Shown: in pieces, positions 16,090-22,352 of the stretch
How positions within the stretch are numbered: position 1 is the stretch's first letter
How the letters are laid out: the number at the start of each line of letters is the position of its first letter
From: an uncultured Lachnospiraceae bacterium
GTDB lineage: Bacteria; Bacillota; Clostridia; Lachnospirales; Lachnospiraceae
Reading direction: 5' to 3'
Length of the DNA stretch: 64,000 nucleotides
NCBI GenBank assembly: GCA_934418125.1
Contig: CAKRWT010000004.1
Location: 85,173-149,172, forward strand
Notes under the pieces: model-generated
What the model saw: the letters and a program-made list of their open reading frames with translations, nothing else
Told to the model about the DNA's origin: nothing
Databases searched by the model: none
Translations under genes and position numbers: made by a program

Positions 16090-16590
16090 TTAATAATCTC
16101 CTCTCATTCCCGGTGCATCACTATATCCATTACCACCACCCATCTGCTGTATTATATCTTGAAATTGTTTTTCTAATGTGTTATTATTACTAGGTGTGGG
16201 GTTGGAGGTTTTACTTTCAGTGTTATTATTTGTTGTAGAAGTGTTACTACTGCTTTCTTCCTGCTTAAACTCTGTCTCTGTGTTTTCTGATGATAAACTC
16301 TTTTCTGATTGCAACTTTTCTACTTCTGATTGTAATTGCTCGAGTTCTGACTGTAAGGAATCATTATTCTCCTGTAATTTCCCATTTTTAGTAGTAGAAT
16401 CAGACAGTTGCTGTTGTAAGTCTGATAACTGATTTTCTAGGTCAGATATAGAATTCTGAATTTCTACAATAGAATTATTCAAGTCCTGATTATTAGAATT
16501 CACTTTATTTAGTTGCAAATACAATGTAATATTGCCTGCAATCGAAATAATAAATATGATTGTTAGAATTATTGGTAATGAATTCTTCAT
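16090..16590 (-). CDS. Membrane-anchored coiled-coil protein, paralog B
   Basis: I start at ATG 16590 (MKNSLPIILTIIFIISIAGN), with AAGGGG nine bases upstream, because this aligns the anchor with its paralogs. The ~166-aa product has the anchor, LYLQLNKVNSNNQDLNNSI, and a Gln/Leu/Ser heptad region (ENQLSDLQQQLSDS). An Asn/Thr/Ser-rich disordered linker follows. The tail is LEKQFQDIIQQMGGGNG then PGMRGDY. LEKQFQD[IV] is shared with paralog A. Function is unknown. Confidence 0.8.
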   Translation of the reverse strand: MKNSLPIILTIIFIISIAGNITLYLQLNKVNSNNQDLNNSIVEIQNSISDLENQLSDLQQQLSDSTTKNGKLQENNDSLQSELEQLQSEVEKLQSEKSLSSENTETEFKQEESSSNTSTTNNNTESKTSNPTPSNNNTLEKQFQDIIQQMGGGNGYSDAPGMRGDY

Positions 16591-16622
16591 TATTTTCATC
16601 CCCTTGATTTTATATGTGTTTA

Positions 16623-17144
16623 TTACTGCCACCATGCTGTGTTACTACCTGTTAAGCTTCCTGAACTATCTCCAAATTGATTTAATACATCTTGGAATTG
16701 CTTTTCTAAAGCAGATGTGTTACTTGATTGGTTACTCTGGGAATCTCCCTGTTCCTGTGATGTTTGATTACCCTGTGCAGGTTTTTGTACTTCCGATGCA
16801 ACATCACTTCCACTTTGGGAATCGTTGTTGTTATTTACAGTTGTTTCCTCTAAACTTGTTGCTTGTAACTTCTCTAACTCTGCCTGCAATAATTCTATCT
16901 CTGATTGCAGGGATTCTTTTTCAGATTGTAATTCTTCGTTTTTGGTGTTTGTATCTGAAAGGTCTGCTTGGACTTCGGATATCTGGTTTTCCAAATCAGA
17001 TATTGAATCATTAGTTTCCACAATAGAAGCACTTAGATTCTGATTCTCTGTGTTTGCTGATTTCAATTTAGAATATAACAAGATATTTCCTGTTATGGAT
17101 ATGATTACAAAAATTGATAAGATGATTGGTAATACTTTTTTCAT
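16623..17144 (-). CDS. Membrane-anchored coiled-coil protein, paralog A
   Basis: This 173-aa protein is first in the tandem set. The anchor is MKKVLPIILSIFVIISITGN, followed by ILLYSKLKSANTENQNLSAS. The coiled coil (NDSISDLENQISEVQADLSD, then LQSEKESLQSEIELLQAELE) leads to a Gln/Ser/Asn-rich linker. The tail LEKQFQDVLNQFGDSSGS ends in AWWQ. An extended -10 promoter lies upstream, divergent from the XRE gene. The set is visibly more AT-rich than its neighbours, suggesting a separate origin within the element. Confidence 0.8.
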   Translation of the reverse strand: MKKVLPIILSIFVIISITGNILLYSKLKSANTENQNLSASIVETNDSISDLENQISEVQADLSDTNTKNEELQSEKESLQSEIELLQAELEKLQATSLEETTVNNNNDSQSGSDVASEVQKPAQGNQTSQEQGDSQSNQSSNTSALEKQFQDVLNQFGDSSGSLTGSNTAWWQ

Positions 17145-17179
17145 TTCCCTTTTCTATCCCCTTTTATCTGTTTAATGAT

Positions 17180-17207
17180 ATTATACATACTTTTTCTTAT
17201 ATTTCAC
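17180..17207 (-). promoter_or_regulatory. Promoter of the coiled-coil gene set
   Basis: On the minus strand TATAAT (plus 17180-17185) is preceded by TATG, an extended -10, with GTGAAA 16 bases upstream as a poor -35. It lies 36 bases before the paralog A start, in the gap shared with the divergent XRE gene. Control by that repressor is plausible. Confidence 0.5.
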
Positions 17208-17301
17208 TTATTCAATATGTATCATTATAATTCTGAATGTCATATATTACAACCTCAAGAAGTGTTTTGCTACATATAATAATGCTTATAGAGGTGATTC
17301 A

Positions 17302-17598
17302 ATGATTCCAGACTTATATAAAAAACTACATATATCCCGTATAAACTCTGAACTTACTAGAAGTCAGGTTTCTCAAAGAATAGGAGTCAGTGAAAGTATC
17401 ATAGGTCTTTATGAATCTGGTAACAGACAGCCTTCCCTTGAGAATCTTGTGAAATTAGCCAAACTATACAATGTTTCCATTGATTACTTGCTTGGTAATG
17501 AAATCAATAATAATGAATCACTAAGTTTAAGTGGTCTCACTGAAAATCAAAAGAAAGCCCTTCTTCAAACTTATAAGTGTTTTACTGAATTAAAATAG
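17302..17598 (+). CDS. XRE-family helix-turn-helix regulator
   Basis: This is a 98-aa DNA-binding protein. The HTH_3 domain spans residues 5-65: LHISRINSELTRSQVSQRIG, SESIIGLYESGNRQPSLENL and KLAKLYNVSIDYLLG are classic. A short tail (LSLSGLTENQKKALLQTYKC) follows. GAGGTG lies six bases before the ATG. It is the only plus-strand gene in the element and is divergent from the coiled-coil operon, the usual layout for a repressor controlling its neighbour and itself. TATAAT at 17275-17280 could be its own -10. Confidence 0.92.
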   Translation: MIPDLYKKLHISRINSELTRSQVSQRIGVSESIIGLYESGNRQPSLENLVKLAKLYNVSIDYLLGNEINNNESLSLSGLTENQKKALLQTYKCFTELK

Positions 17599-17678
17599 AA
17601 AACATATATTTTTTAAACTTAGACATTGGCTAAAAATAATGATGCTACATTTCCATTTTTGTTATTTTCACAGCAAGA

Positions 17679-18239
17679 CTAGGAGCCGTTCTCTACCCTA
17701 TTTACTTTATTATAAAATGTCGCTCTTGTTATTTTCAATATTTTACAAGCGGCAGTAGCCGTGATCTCACCTTTCTTCCAAGAAGAATAAACATCTTCCC
17801 AGTTATCCAGTTCCATTGCCTTGCGTCCTTTATATTTTCCCTCACGCTTTGCTATTGCAATTCCACCTCTTTGTCTATCCAAGGTATTCATACGTTCAAA
17901 TTCGCTGATAGCACCTATGACCGTCAACATGAGTTTTCCGGTAGGTGTACTGGTATCCAAGTTTTCCTTCAGGCTCACTAGTTTTACCTTTTTTCTATTA
18001 AGTAACTCAATAATGTTTAGTAAGTCCTGAACACTTCTGGAAAGTCGTGAAAAATCTAAAATGAAAATCTCATCTCCCTCACGTACAAAATCCAGCATCA
18101 ACTGTAGCTGCTCTCTTTTGGTATCCTTCCCGGACACCTTTTCCATGTACCATTTCTCAATATTAAATTTTTCTAACGCTTCAATCTGTCTTGCTTCATT
18201 TTGTTCTACTGTTGAAACACGTACATACCCGACACGCAT
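17679..18239 (-). CDS. Serine resolvase/invertase
   Basis: This 186-aa small serine recombinase has its catalytic Ser in RVSTVEQN at about position 9. The remaining signature regions are FILDFSRLSRS (about 60-70), LKENLDTSTPTGKLMLTVIG (about 90-110) and EFERMNTLDRQRGGIAIAKR (E helix). The C-terminal DNA-binding helix-turn-helix is ITATAACKILKITRATFYNK. GGAGG precedes the start. Such enzymes resolve multimers or invert DNA. Its upstream region carries an inverted repeat that may be its res site. Together with the AT-rich cluster it could mark a nested insertion in the element. Confidence 0.93.
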   Translation of the reverse strand: MRVGYVRVSTVEQNEARQIEALEKFNIEKWYMEKVSGKDTKREQLQLMLDFVREGDEIFILDFSRLSRSVQDLLNIIELLNRKKVKLVSLKENLDTSTPTGKLMLTVIGAISEFERMNTLDRQRGGIAIAKREGKYKGRKAMELDNWEDVYSSWKKGEITATAACKILKITRATFYNKVNRVENGS

Positions 18240-18303
18240 ACGTCTACCTCCTGTTTGGTTTATTTTGATTTAAAACCACCGTAAAAATAGACCATACTCT
18301 AAC

Positions 18304-18335
18304 TTTACACTTCACTCACATCAAAAAAGTGTAAA
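18304..18335. promoter_or_regulatory. Candidate resolvase site or operator
   Basis: TTTACACTT (18304-18312) and AAGTGTAAA (18327-18335) form an inverted repeat upstream of the resolvase. Resolvases commonly bind dyads in their own promoter region. The rest of 18240-18511 has no gene; it holds short TTTGCACTTTTGCAC and TTTTTTTGGCAATGCAC stretches related to dispersed motifs. Confidence 0.5.
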
Positions 18336-18511
18336 ATATACATTGTTTGGGTTTGCACTTTTGCACATTTTTTTACATGTAAATTTTAAATCCCCCTCCC
18401 TTCCTAAATTTGCACTTTTCCATGTCACCGGAATTATTGCCAAAAACCTCATATTTTTTTGGCAATGCACTTTCAATAATACTTTGTGTCGGTTTATAAT
18501 TATTTAAGGAG

Positions 18512-18536
18512 TCTGGAAGACTTCATACCTTCCAGA
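18512..18536. other. Hairpin after the 71-aa gene
   Basis: TCTGGAAG and CTTCCAGA form a perfect 8-bp stem with a nine-base loop just past the stop codon at 18548. There is no T-run, so it may be a weak terminator or an mRNA end structure. Confidence 0.5.
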
Positions 18537-18547
18537 TGTCCCTTTCT

Positions 18548-18763
18548 CTATTTTTCAAGCAGTTCTCCACCATCAAGGTACTGTTTCCAATAGTGATAGC
18601 CACCCCTTGTATCAATAAACTCAATCATCCAGCCATCATCGTCAACGCCTCTTTCCGAATAAAATTGATAAAGGATTTTACCGATTACATATTCTCTTCC
18701 AGCGCACCTTACCACATCTCCTGTTTTACATTCCTTTTTCCCAATGTCATAATTTCTTTTCAT
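18548..18763 (-). CDS. Unknown 71-aa protein under a start-site hairpin
   Basis: The sequence CKTGDVVRCAGREYVIGKIL, then DDGWMIEFIDTRGGYHYWKQ, looks like a small beta-barrel resembling KOW/SH3-like folds; this is inference. The best Shine-Dalgarno (GGGGTG, seven bases before the ATG) lies within the 3' arm of a 14-bp perfect hairpin (18767-18804), so translation may be switched by RNA folding or protein binding. It sits behind promoter-like module c. Function is unknown. Confidence 0.65.
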   Translation of the reverse strand: MKRNYDIGKKECKTGDVVRCAGREYVIGKILYQFYSERGVDDDGWMIEFIDTRGGYHYWKQYLDGGELLEK

Positions 18764-18766
18764 AAA

Positions 18767-18804
18767 GAATCACCCCAATCCTTTCTTTTAGATTGGGGTG
18801 ATTC
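18767..18804 (-). promoter_or_regulatory. 14-bp perfect hairpin covering a ribosome-binding site
   Basis: GAATCACCCCAATC and GATTGGGGTGATTC pair perfectly around a ten-base loop, directly upstream of the 18763 start. The GGGGTG Shine-Dalgarno is buried in the stem. No T-run follows, so translational control or an operator fits better than termination. Confidence 0.75.
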
Positions 18805-18848
18805 TAACGCTGTTCTATGTGATTTACTAGTAGTGATAATGACGGAAT
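18804..18848 (-). promoter_or_regulatory. Element promoter-like module, copy c
   Basis: The minus strand reads ATTCCGTC, a 28-base spacer, then CAGCGTTAGAAT. TAGAAT can act as a -10. The expected -35 position reads TAGTAA, which is poor. It lies between the 148-aa gene and the 71-aa gene and matches the modules at 21914 and 23302. Confidence 0.55.
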
Positions 18849-19294
18849 TATCCAATATATTTATATAGATTCCATCCTTCATGCTCTGGATTGTCTATAA
18901 TCTCAACCAAATGTTGTTTTTCTAAACGTTTCAATGCAGGTGATATTGCACTATATACATCTACTTTAATTTTACCGCCCCCATACCTTTGTATCAAGAC
19001 CTGCTCAAAATATTTATTAATCTCACCTAGCGTTTTATAATCACTCCTTGCAAACTGTTCCATAATGCTTTTCACACTAGATAAGTAGTCTCCATATCTC
19101 GCTGCAGAAACAGCATTGTCAAAGCACTCTTCATTAACTATTTTCTGTATATCCTCGTCACTATAACCTTGTTTCTTTAAATATCTGCTTAACACTTGGA
19201 AATCAGTCGGATATTCCGTATTATACTCATTTACTATACTATGTACGTAACTAGCTTCAATTGTACGCTTATCAATAACACCCTTTACAGTCAT
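18848..19294 (-). CDS. Unknown 148-aa protein
   Basis: This mostly helical protein starts MTVKGVIDKRTIEASYVHSI, with GGAGG nine bases upstream. The C-terminal region (VDVYSAISPALKRLEKQHLV, EIIDNPEHEGWNLYKYIG) has the look of a winged-helix DNA-binding domain: two helices, then a beta hairpin. No family is named with confidence. It is followed by module c and the 71-aa gene on the same strand. Confidence 0.7.
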   Translation of the reverse strand: MTVKGVIDKRTIEASYVHSIVNEYNTEYPTDFQVLSRYLKKQGYSDEDIQKIVNEECFDNAVSAARYGDYLSSVKSIMEQFARSDYKTLGEINKYFEQVLIQRYGGGKIKVDVYSAISPALKRLEKQHLVEIIDNPEHEGWNLYKYIG

Positions 19295-19610
19295 ACTCTA
19301 CTTGCCTCCATTCAAATTTAATTACCAGATTATTTTTTTGAACACGTTGTTCTTATTTTTCATTTTACCACAATTATTTCACATAAACATCTCTTTTCTT
19401 AATAAAGTAGCTAATCTTCTTATGTACCCTGTTTTTTCCTCAAAGCCACATACGTTTTTTCTAACTAGTCCACTATTCAAAACAGCCAACGCAATATTGA
19501 TTTCTCCATGTAATTAAACTCTTCCGATTTCCACAGAATTTTTTAACTCCCGGTCACACCTCAAAAATAAGATTATGCAATCCCTAAAATTAATGGCAAT
19601 AATGGAAATG
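19295..19610. other. Gene-free interval with dispersed motifs
   Basis: No credible reading frame is seen. It contains TTTTTTCTAACTAGTCCACT (19455-19474) and TGGCAATAATGGAAAT (19594-19609), each a member of a repeat family found at 9.77/13.36 kb and 13.75 kb. Confidence 0.6.
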
Positions 19611-19638
19611 AAAAGGCACCGCCATTTCTGACGGTGCC
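19611..19638 (-). terminator. Intrinsic terminator after the 19664 gene
   Basis: On the minus strand GGCACCG, a ten-base loop, CGGTGCC, then TTTTCATTT. It lies 26 bases after the stop codon. Confidence 0.8.
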
Positions 19639-19663
19639 GCCTGCTGTTTTCTTATTCTTTTTT

Positions 19664-20227
19664 TTACTTTTTCTTTTTCAAGAATAAAGCACCAGAGTTA
19701 GCTCCCCTTGCTTTGATCTTATCAATGAGGTCATCCAGACCATTCATGTCATAAATCATGACACGGACTCTGTGTGACCCCTCATTAACATTGTTTGATG
19801 AGAACTTTTTATTTCTTTCTCTCTCATCAAACGTTTCCGCTTCATGATCTAGGGTCATACCTGCTGGTCTTGCACCATATCCGTGTACAAATTCTTTGAT
19901 ATCGTACCCGACCAGTCTGGATGTTGCTGAGTTTTTCACCCAGTCCCTGCCATTGCTCTGATACACCGCATAATGCTCCTGTTGCATTGCTAATGGCAGA
20001 TTGATTCCGTTTATTTTGTTGTCACATAATATACAGAATCCCTCCTCCACATGCATGATAACAGTTTCTGTTCCTGTCACCTGATAATACTTGTTATCAC
20101 GGCATGTTGCAACCAGTTTCAGGTTTGGATTGTTTTGCAACAAACTATCCTCGACCATTATTGATGTTGCAATATTCTTATCCAACACCTTCCCCCTTGG
20201 TTCATCATCAACGTAAATCACTACCAT
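19664..20227 (-). CDS. Unknown ~187-aa protein with the shared element motif
   Basis: I place the start at ATG 20227 (MVVIYVDDEPRGKV), eight bases after GGGAGG; ATG 20233 is possible. The protein has short beta-rich segments (YYQVTGTETVIMHVEEGFCI), then YDIKEFVHGYGARPAGMTLD, which matches the motif repeated in the 9039 and 11575 genes. It ends in RVRVMIYDMNGLDDLIDKIK and a Lys tail. It overlaps the 58-aa gene by 20 bases. Function is unknown; the shared motif suggests an element-specific domain family. Confidence 0.7.
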   Translation of the reverse strand: MVVIYVDDEPRGKVLDKNIATSIMVEDSLLQNNPNLKLVATCRDNKYYQVTGTETVIMHVEEGFCILCDNKINGINLPLAMQQEHYAVYQSNGRDWVKNSATSRLVGYDIKEFVHGYGARPAGMTLDHEAETFDERERNKKFSSNNVNEGSHRVRVMIYDMNGLDDLIDKIKARGANSGALFLKKKK

Positions 20228-20384
20228 CTTCATTTCCTCCCTTGTTTTCTTTCTTCTTTTCTGACGCAATCACTGCATCAATGTATTCCTCCGGTATTAC
20301 ATTGTGATAATTCACACCATCCCACCAGAACTCTTCTTCTCCATCCGGCTTAATCAATCTGCCGGATGCTTTCTCACCTGCCAT
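20208..20384 (-). CDS. Unknown 58-aa acidic protein
   Basis: ATG 20384 follows GGAGGAG by five bases. The product reads MAGEKASGRLIKPDGEEEFW, then WDGVNYHNVIPEEYIDAVIA, then a Lys/Glu/Gly tail. The aromatic FWWDGVNYH patch is distinctive. It overlaps the start of the 19664-20227 gene, so the two are coupled. Nothing supported as a gene lies between 20385 and 20651. Confidence 0.6.
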   Translation of the reverse strand: MAGEKASGRLIKPDGEEEFWWDGVNYHNVIPEEYIDAVIASEKKKENKGGNEDGSDLR

Positions 20385-20651
20385 GTAAACTCCTCCTTTC
20401 CATTTTCCTTGCTGAAAATCTGATGTAGCAGGCTTACACCGTTTTCAACAATTTTTTAAATTCACTTTTCAATACCTTTAAGTCAATTTTTACGTCACAA
20501 ACTCTTTCACAAAATCTATTTTCCTATTTTCCATGTACTCACTACTCTCCCACTCCACTCCTCCATGTCACCCTTTCCATGTTTATGTGCAGATTTTTGG
20601 CAATTTGGCAACAAACCTTTTTCAATGCAATCCCCCATTTTCTTTGTAAAC

Positions 20652-20688
20652 ATAAAAAAAAGACCATCACACTTTTGTATGACAGTCC
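20652..20688 (-). terminator. Intrinsic terminator after the 74-codon gene
   Basis: On the minus strand GACTGTCATAC pairs with GTGTGATGGTC (three wobbles) around AAAA, followed by eight T. It cuts through a 64-codon frame at 20516-20710, which I therefore reject. Confidence 0.85.
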
Positions 20689-20723
20689 TTTCACTTCTCC
20701 CTGTACCCATTTCAGGTTTTATG

Positions 20724-20930
20724 TTATAGCTTTATAATTCTTGATACATTACAAAAATATATAAACACCCAATCCCCAAATATCCTGTCCTCGTTTAGCA
20801 CAAAATGATTAGCTCCTACCTTTATCACTTCCCCTCGCATTATTGTACCGTCACACAGCTCCACCTGAATGTTATCTCCTAAATTCACATTTTCCATACC
20901 TGAAATCCTCTCTTCCTCTTCTTTTGTCAT
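20724..20930 (-). CDS. Small Sm-like/DUF2642-like protein
   Basis: This ~68-aa protein starts at ATG 20930 or at TTG 20948. The core NVNLGDNIQVELCDGTIMRG, then EVIKVGANHFVLNED and VFIYFCNVSRIIKL, has the five-strand pattern of small Sm/Hfq-like barrels seen in Bacillus DUF2642 proteins. This is inference from pattern. An inverted repeat (CTGTTTC/GAAACAG) lies across its leader. Just upstream, AAGGAGAG precedes a frame without a normal start codon, so an indel near the gene start is possible. Confidence 0.55.
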   Translation of the reverse strand: MTKEEEERISGMENVNLGDNIQVELCDGTIMRGEVIKVGANHFVLNEDRIFGDWVFIYFCNVSRIIKL

Positions 20931-21003
20931 ACGATGAGCCTGTTTCAATTAGTTGTTCTTTCTGAGAAACAGGTTTATCGTATACAATGTACTTCTCTCC
21001 TTT

Positions 21004-21675
21004 TTATTTCTCTACCTTCACAAACTGCTCGTTACAATCTAAACACATAACGTTGATATCCTTAGTCGCTCTGAAGCTATTCCCACAACAGGGGCAAACA
21101 TATTTTCTTGTGCTTGTTTTCTTCTTATCAATCGGTAAACCCTTTCCATCTCCAATGCCACCGTTCCCGTTTCCATCTGTCCCCAGCATTCCACCAAGCA
21201 AATCCATAAAATCCTTCAGTGTACCATCTCTATTGATGTCAATGGGTTTTGCTATGCCATGTTCTCTGATTATCTTTATGAAGTCCTCAGCAGGCTCTGT
21301 CACGCTCCAACCGATATACTTCGAATAGGTTATGATTAAACCACGTTTTTCTGCTTCTTCCTTAAATCTCTTGTTATGATACCTTCCATTTTGACTAGTG
21401 TCCGATATTCCGTTCAATAAGCAATAATAATGTGTTAACTCGTGCATCAATGTAGCCATGATGTTTTCAATAGGTCTGTCTAGGTGCTCCGCACTGATGT
21501 TTAATTCATACAGTCTGTCCTCTTGTACCGACCACTCCGGTCTCATTGTCAGGTGACCGTTGGTTCTTGGTGAACTCTGAATTGTGATAACGATAGGTGG
21601 CAGTTCCCCATTGAAATAAACCTCATTTAATACGTCAAACCCTCTTTCCAGTGTTTCCTGCATACTCTTTAACAT
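21004..21675 (-). CDS. SprT-like zinc metalloprotein
   Basis: This 223-aa protein has its metal-binding motif in LMHELTHYYC (HExxH, about residue 75). Upstream is NEVYFNGELPPIVITIQSSP, the usual SprT-like opening. The C-terminal zinc ribbon is CPCCGNSF with CLDCNEQF. A Gly/Asn-rich linker (GTDGNGNGGIGDGKG) joins the two. AGGAGGG precedes the start. SprT-like proteins of mobile elements are thought to act on DNA-bound proteins by analogy with SPRTN; whether this one is proteolytic is untested. It is probably co-transcribed with the 35-aa Cys-rich frame. Confidence 0.88.
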   Translation of the reverse strand: MLKSMQETLERGFDVLNEVYFNGELPPIVITIQSSPRTNGHLTMRPEWSVQEDRLYELNISAEHLDRPIENIMATLMHELTHYYCLLNGISDTSQNGRYHNKRFKEEAEKRGLIITYSKYIGWSVTEPAEDFIKIIREHGIAKPIDINRDGTLKDFMDLLGGMLGTDGNGNGGIGDGKGLPIDKKKTSTRKYVCPCCGNSFRATKDINVMCLDCNEQFVKVEK

Positions 21676-21691
21676 CTTACATCCCTCCTAA

Positions 21692-21723
21692 AACCACGTT
21701 TTCTGCTTCTTCCTTAAACTTCT
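21692..21723 (-). repeat. Duplicated fragment of the SprT-like gene
   Basis: This ~32-bp stretch nearly repeats 21341-21372 inside the SprT-like gene (coding RFKEEAEKRGL), missing one A of a run. It lies just before the gene's own ribosome-binding site and looks like a short duplication scar. A strong hairpin (AGGGCA...TGCCCT, 21724-21755) adjoins it. Confidence 0.75.
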
Positions 21724-21767
21724 GAGGGCACCAGCCAGTTTCCTGACCGATGCCCTGTCTCAATCAC

Positions 21768-21875
21768 CTAAACCTCATCCTGTCTGCACAGATCATAATA
21801 CTCACACCCTATGCAGCAATGCTTACACTTCTTTTTTCTGCTCTGTGTTACCCAGTGTATAAATCTCTCCATCAT
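21768..21875 (-). CDS. Possible 35-aa Cys-rich peptide
   Basis: MMERFIHWVTQSRKKKCKHC continues CIGCEYYDLCRQDEV. Five Cys (positions 17, 20, 21, 24, 30) could bind zinc or an Fe-S cluster. The ribosome-binding site is weak (AAGGAAA). It directly follows promoter-like module b by 38 bases and precedes the SprT-like gene, which supports expression. Confidence 0.5.
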   Translation of the reverse strand: MMERFIHWVTQSRKKKCKHCCIGCEYYDLCRQDEV

Positions 21876-21913
21876 TGTGTCACCATTTCCTTTCCTCAAC
21901 TTCTATAATTATC

Positions 21914-21957
21914 CTAACGCTGAGGACTTCTGGTGTCTGTGGTGTAAGTGCCGGAAT
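21914..21957 (-). promoter_or_regulatory. Element promoter-like module, copy b
   Basis: The minus strand reads ATTCCGGC, a 27-base spacer, then CAGCGTTAGGAT. CAGACA sits 17 bases before TAGGAT, a plausible -35/-10 pair. It precedes the Cys-rich peptide and SprT-like genes. Confidence 0.6.
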
Positions 21958-22311
21958 ATAAGTCATATAATGTAGGAAGTGCACGAATAAAATTGGAAAT
22001 TGGCAATTTAGAAATTTCCTAAGTCCATATGCACTTTCTATGATGCCTCCCTTATAAACTTCTCCTTTATAAACTTTCTCCCAGACTCACTATCCATGTA
22101 GCTGAGTCCACATGCAGGAATACCCTTTCAGTCCCCCTAATCGTTCCATATAACCCTTCTTCTATATCAGTGTCATAAATTCCCTTTCTAAAGTACATAT
22201 CGCTCTGTATGTACCTAAAAACTCCTTTATCGGTATGCTACTACTCTTCTCTCTCTTTCATTTGTATATCCCTCTTTCTCTTTCATGCCTTATTTTTGGA
22301 AGTGCACCCAC
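21958..22311. other. Gene-free interval with GGAAGTGCAC repeats
   Basis: No gene is supported. TATTTTTGGAAGTGCACCCA (22291-22310) nearly repeats TATTTTTGGAAGTGCACTTA (11351-11370), and TGTAGGAAGTGCACG at 21971 is a third relative. TTGGCAATTTAG at ~21999 belongs to the TTTTTGGCA family. Confidence 0.6.
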
Positions 22312-22338
22312 AAAAAAGGGTGCCTTATTCAGACACCC
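22312..22338 (-). terminator. Intrinsic terminator after the DUF5688 gene
   Basis: On the minus strand GGGTGTC, a seven-base loop, GGCACCC, then six T. It lies 15 bases after the stop. Confidence 0.85.
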
Positions 22339-22352
22339 TGTACATAAGTCAC

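Noticed and set aside
20516..20710. 64-codon minus-strand frame
   Set aside because: It contains a strong terminator (20652-20688) inside its first 20 codons and has no ribosome-binding site.
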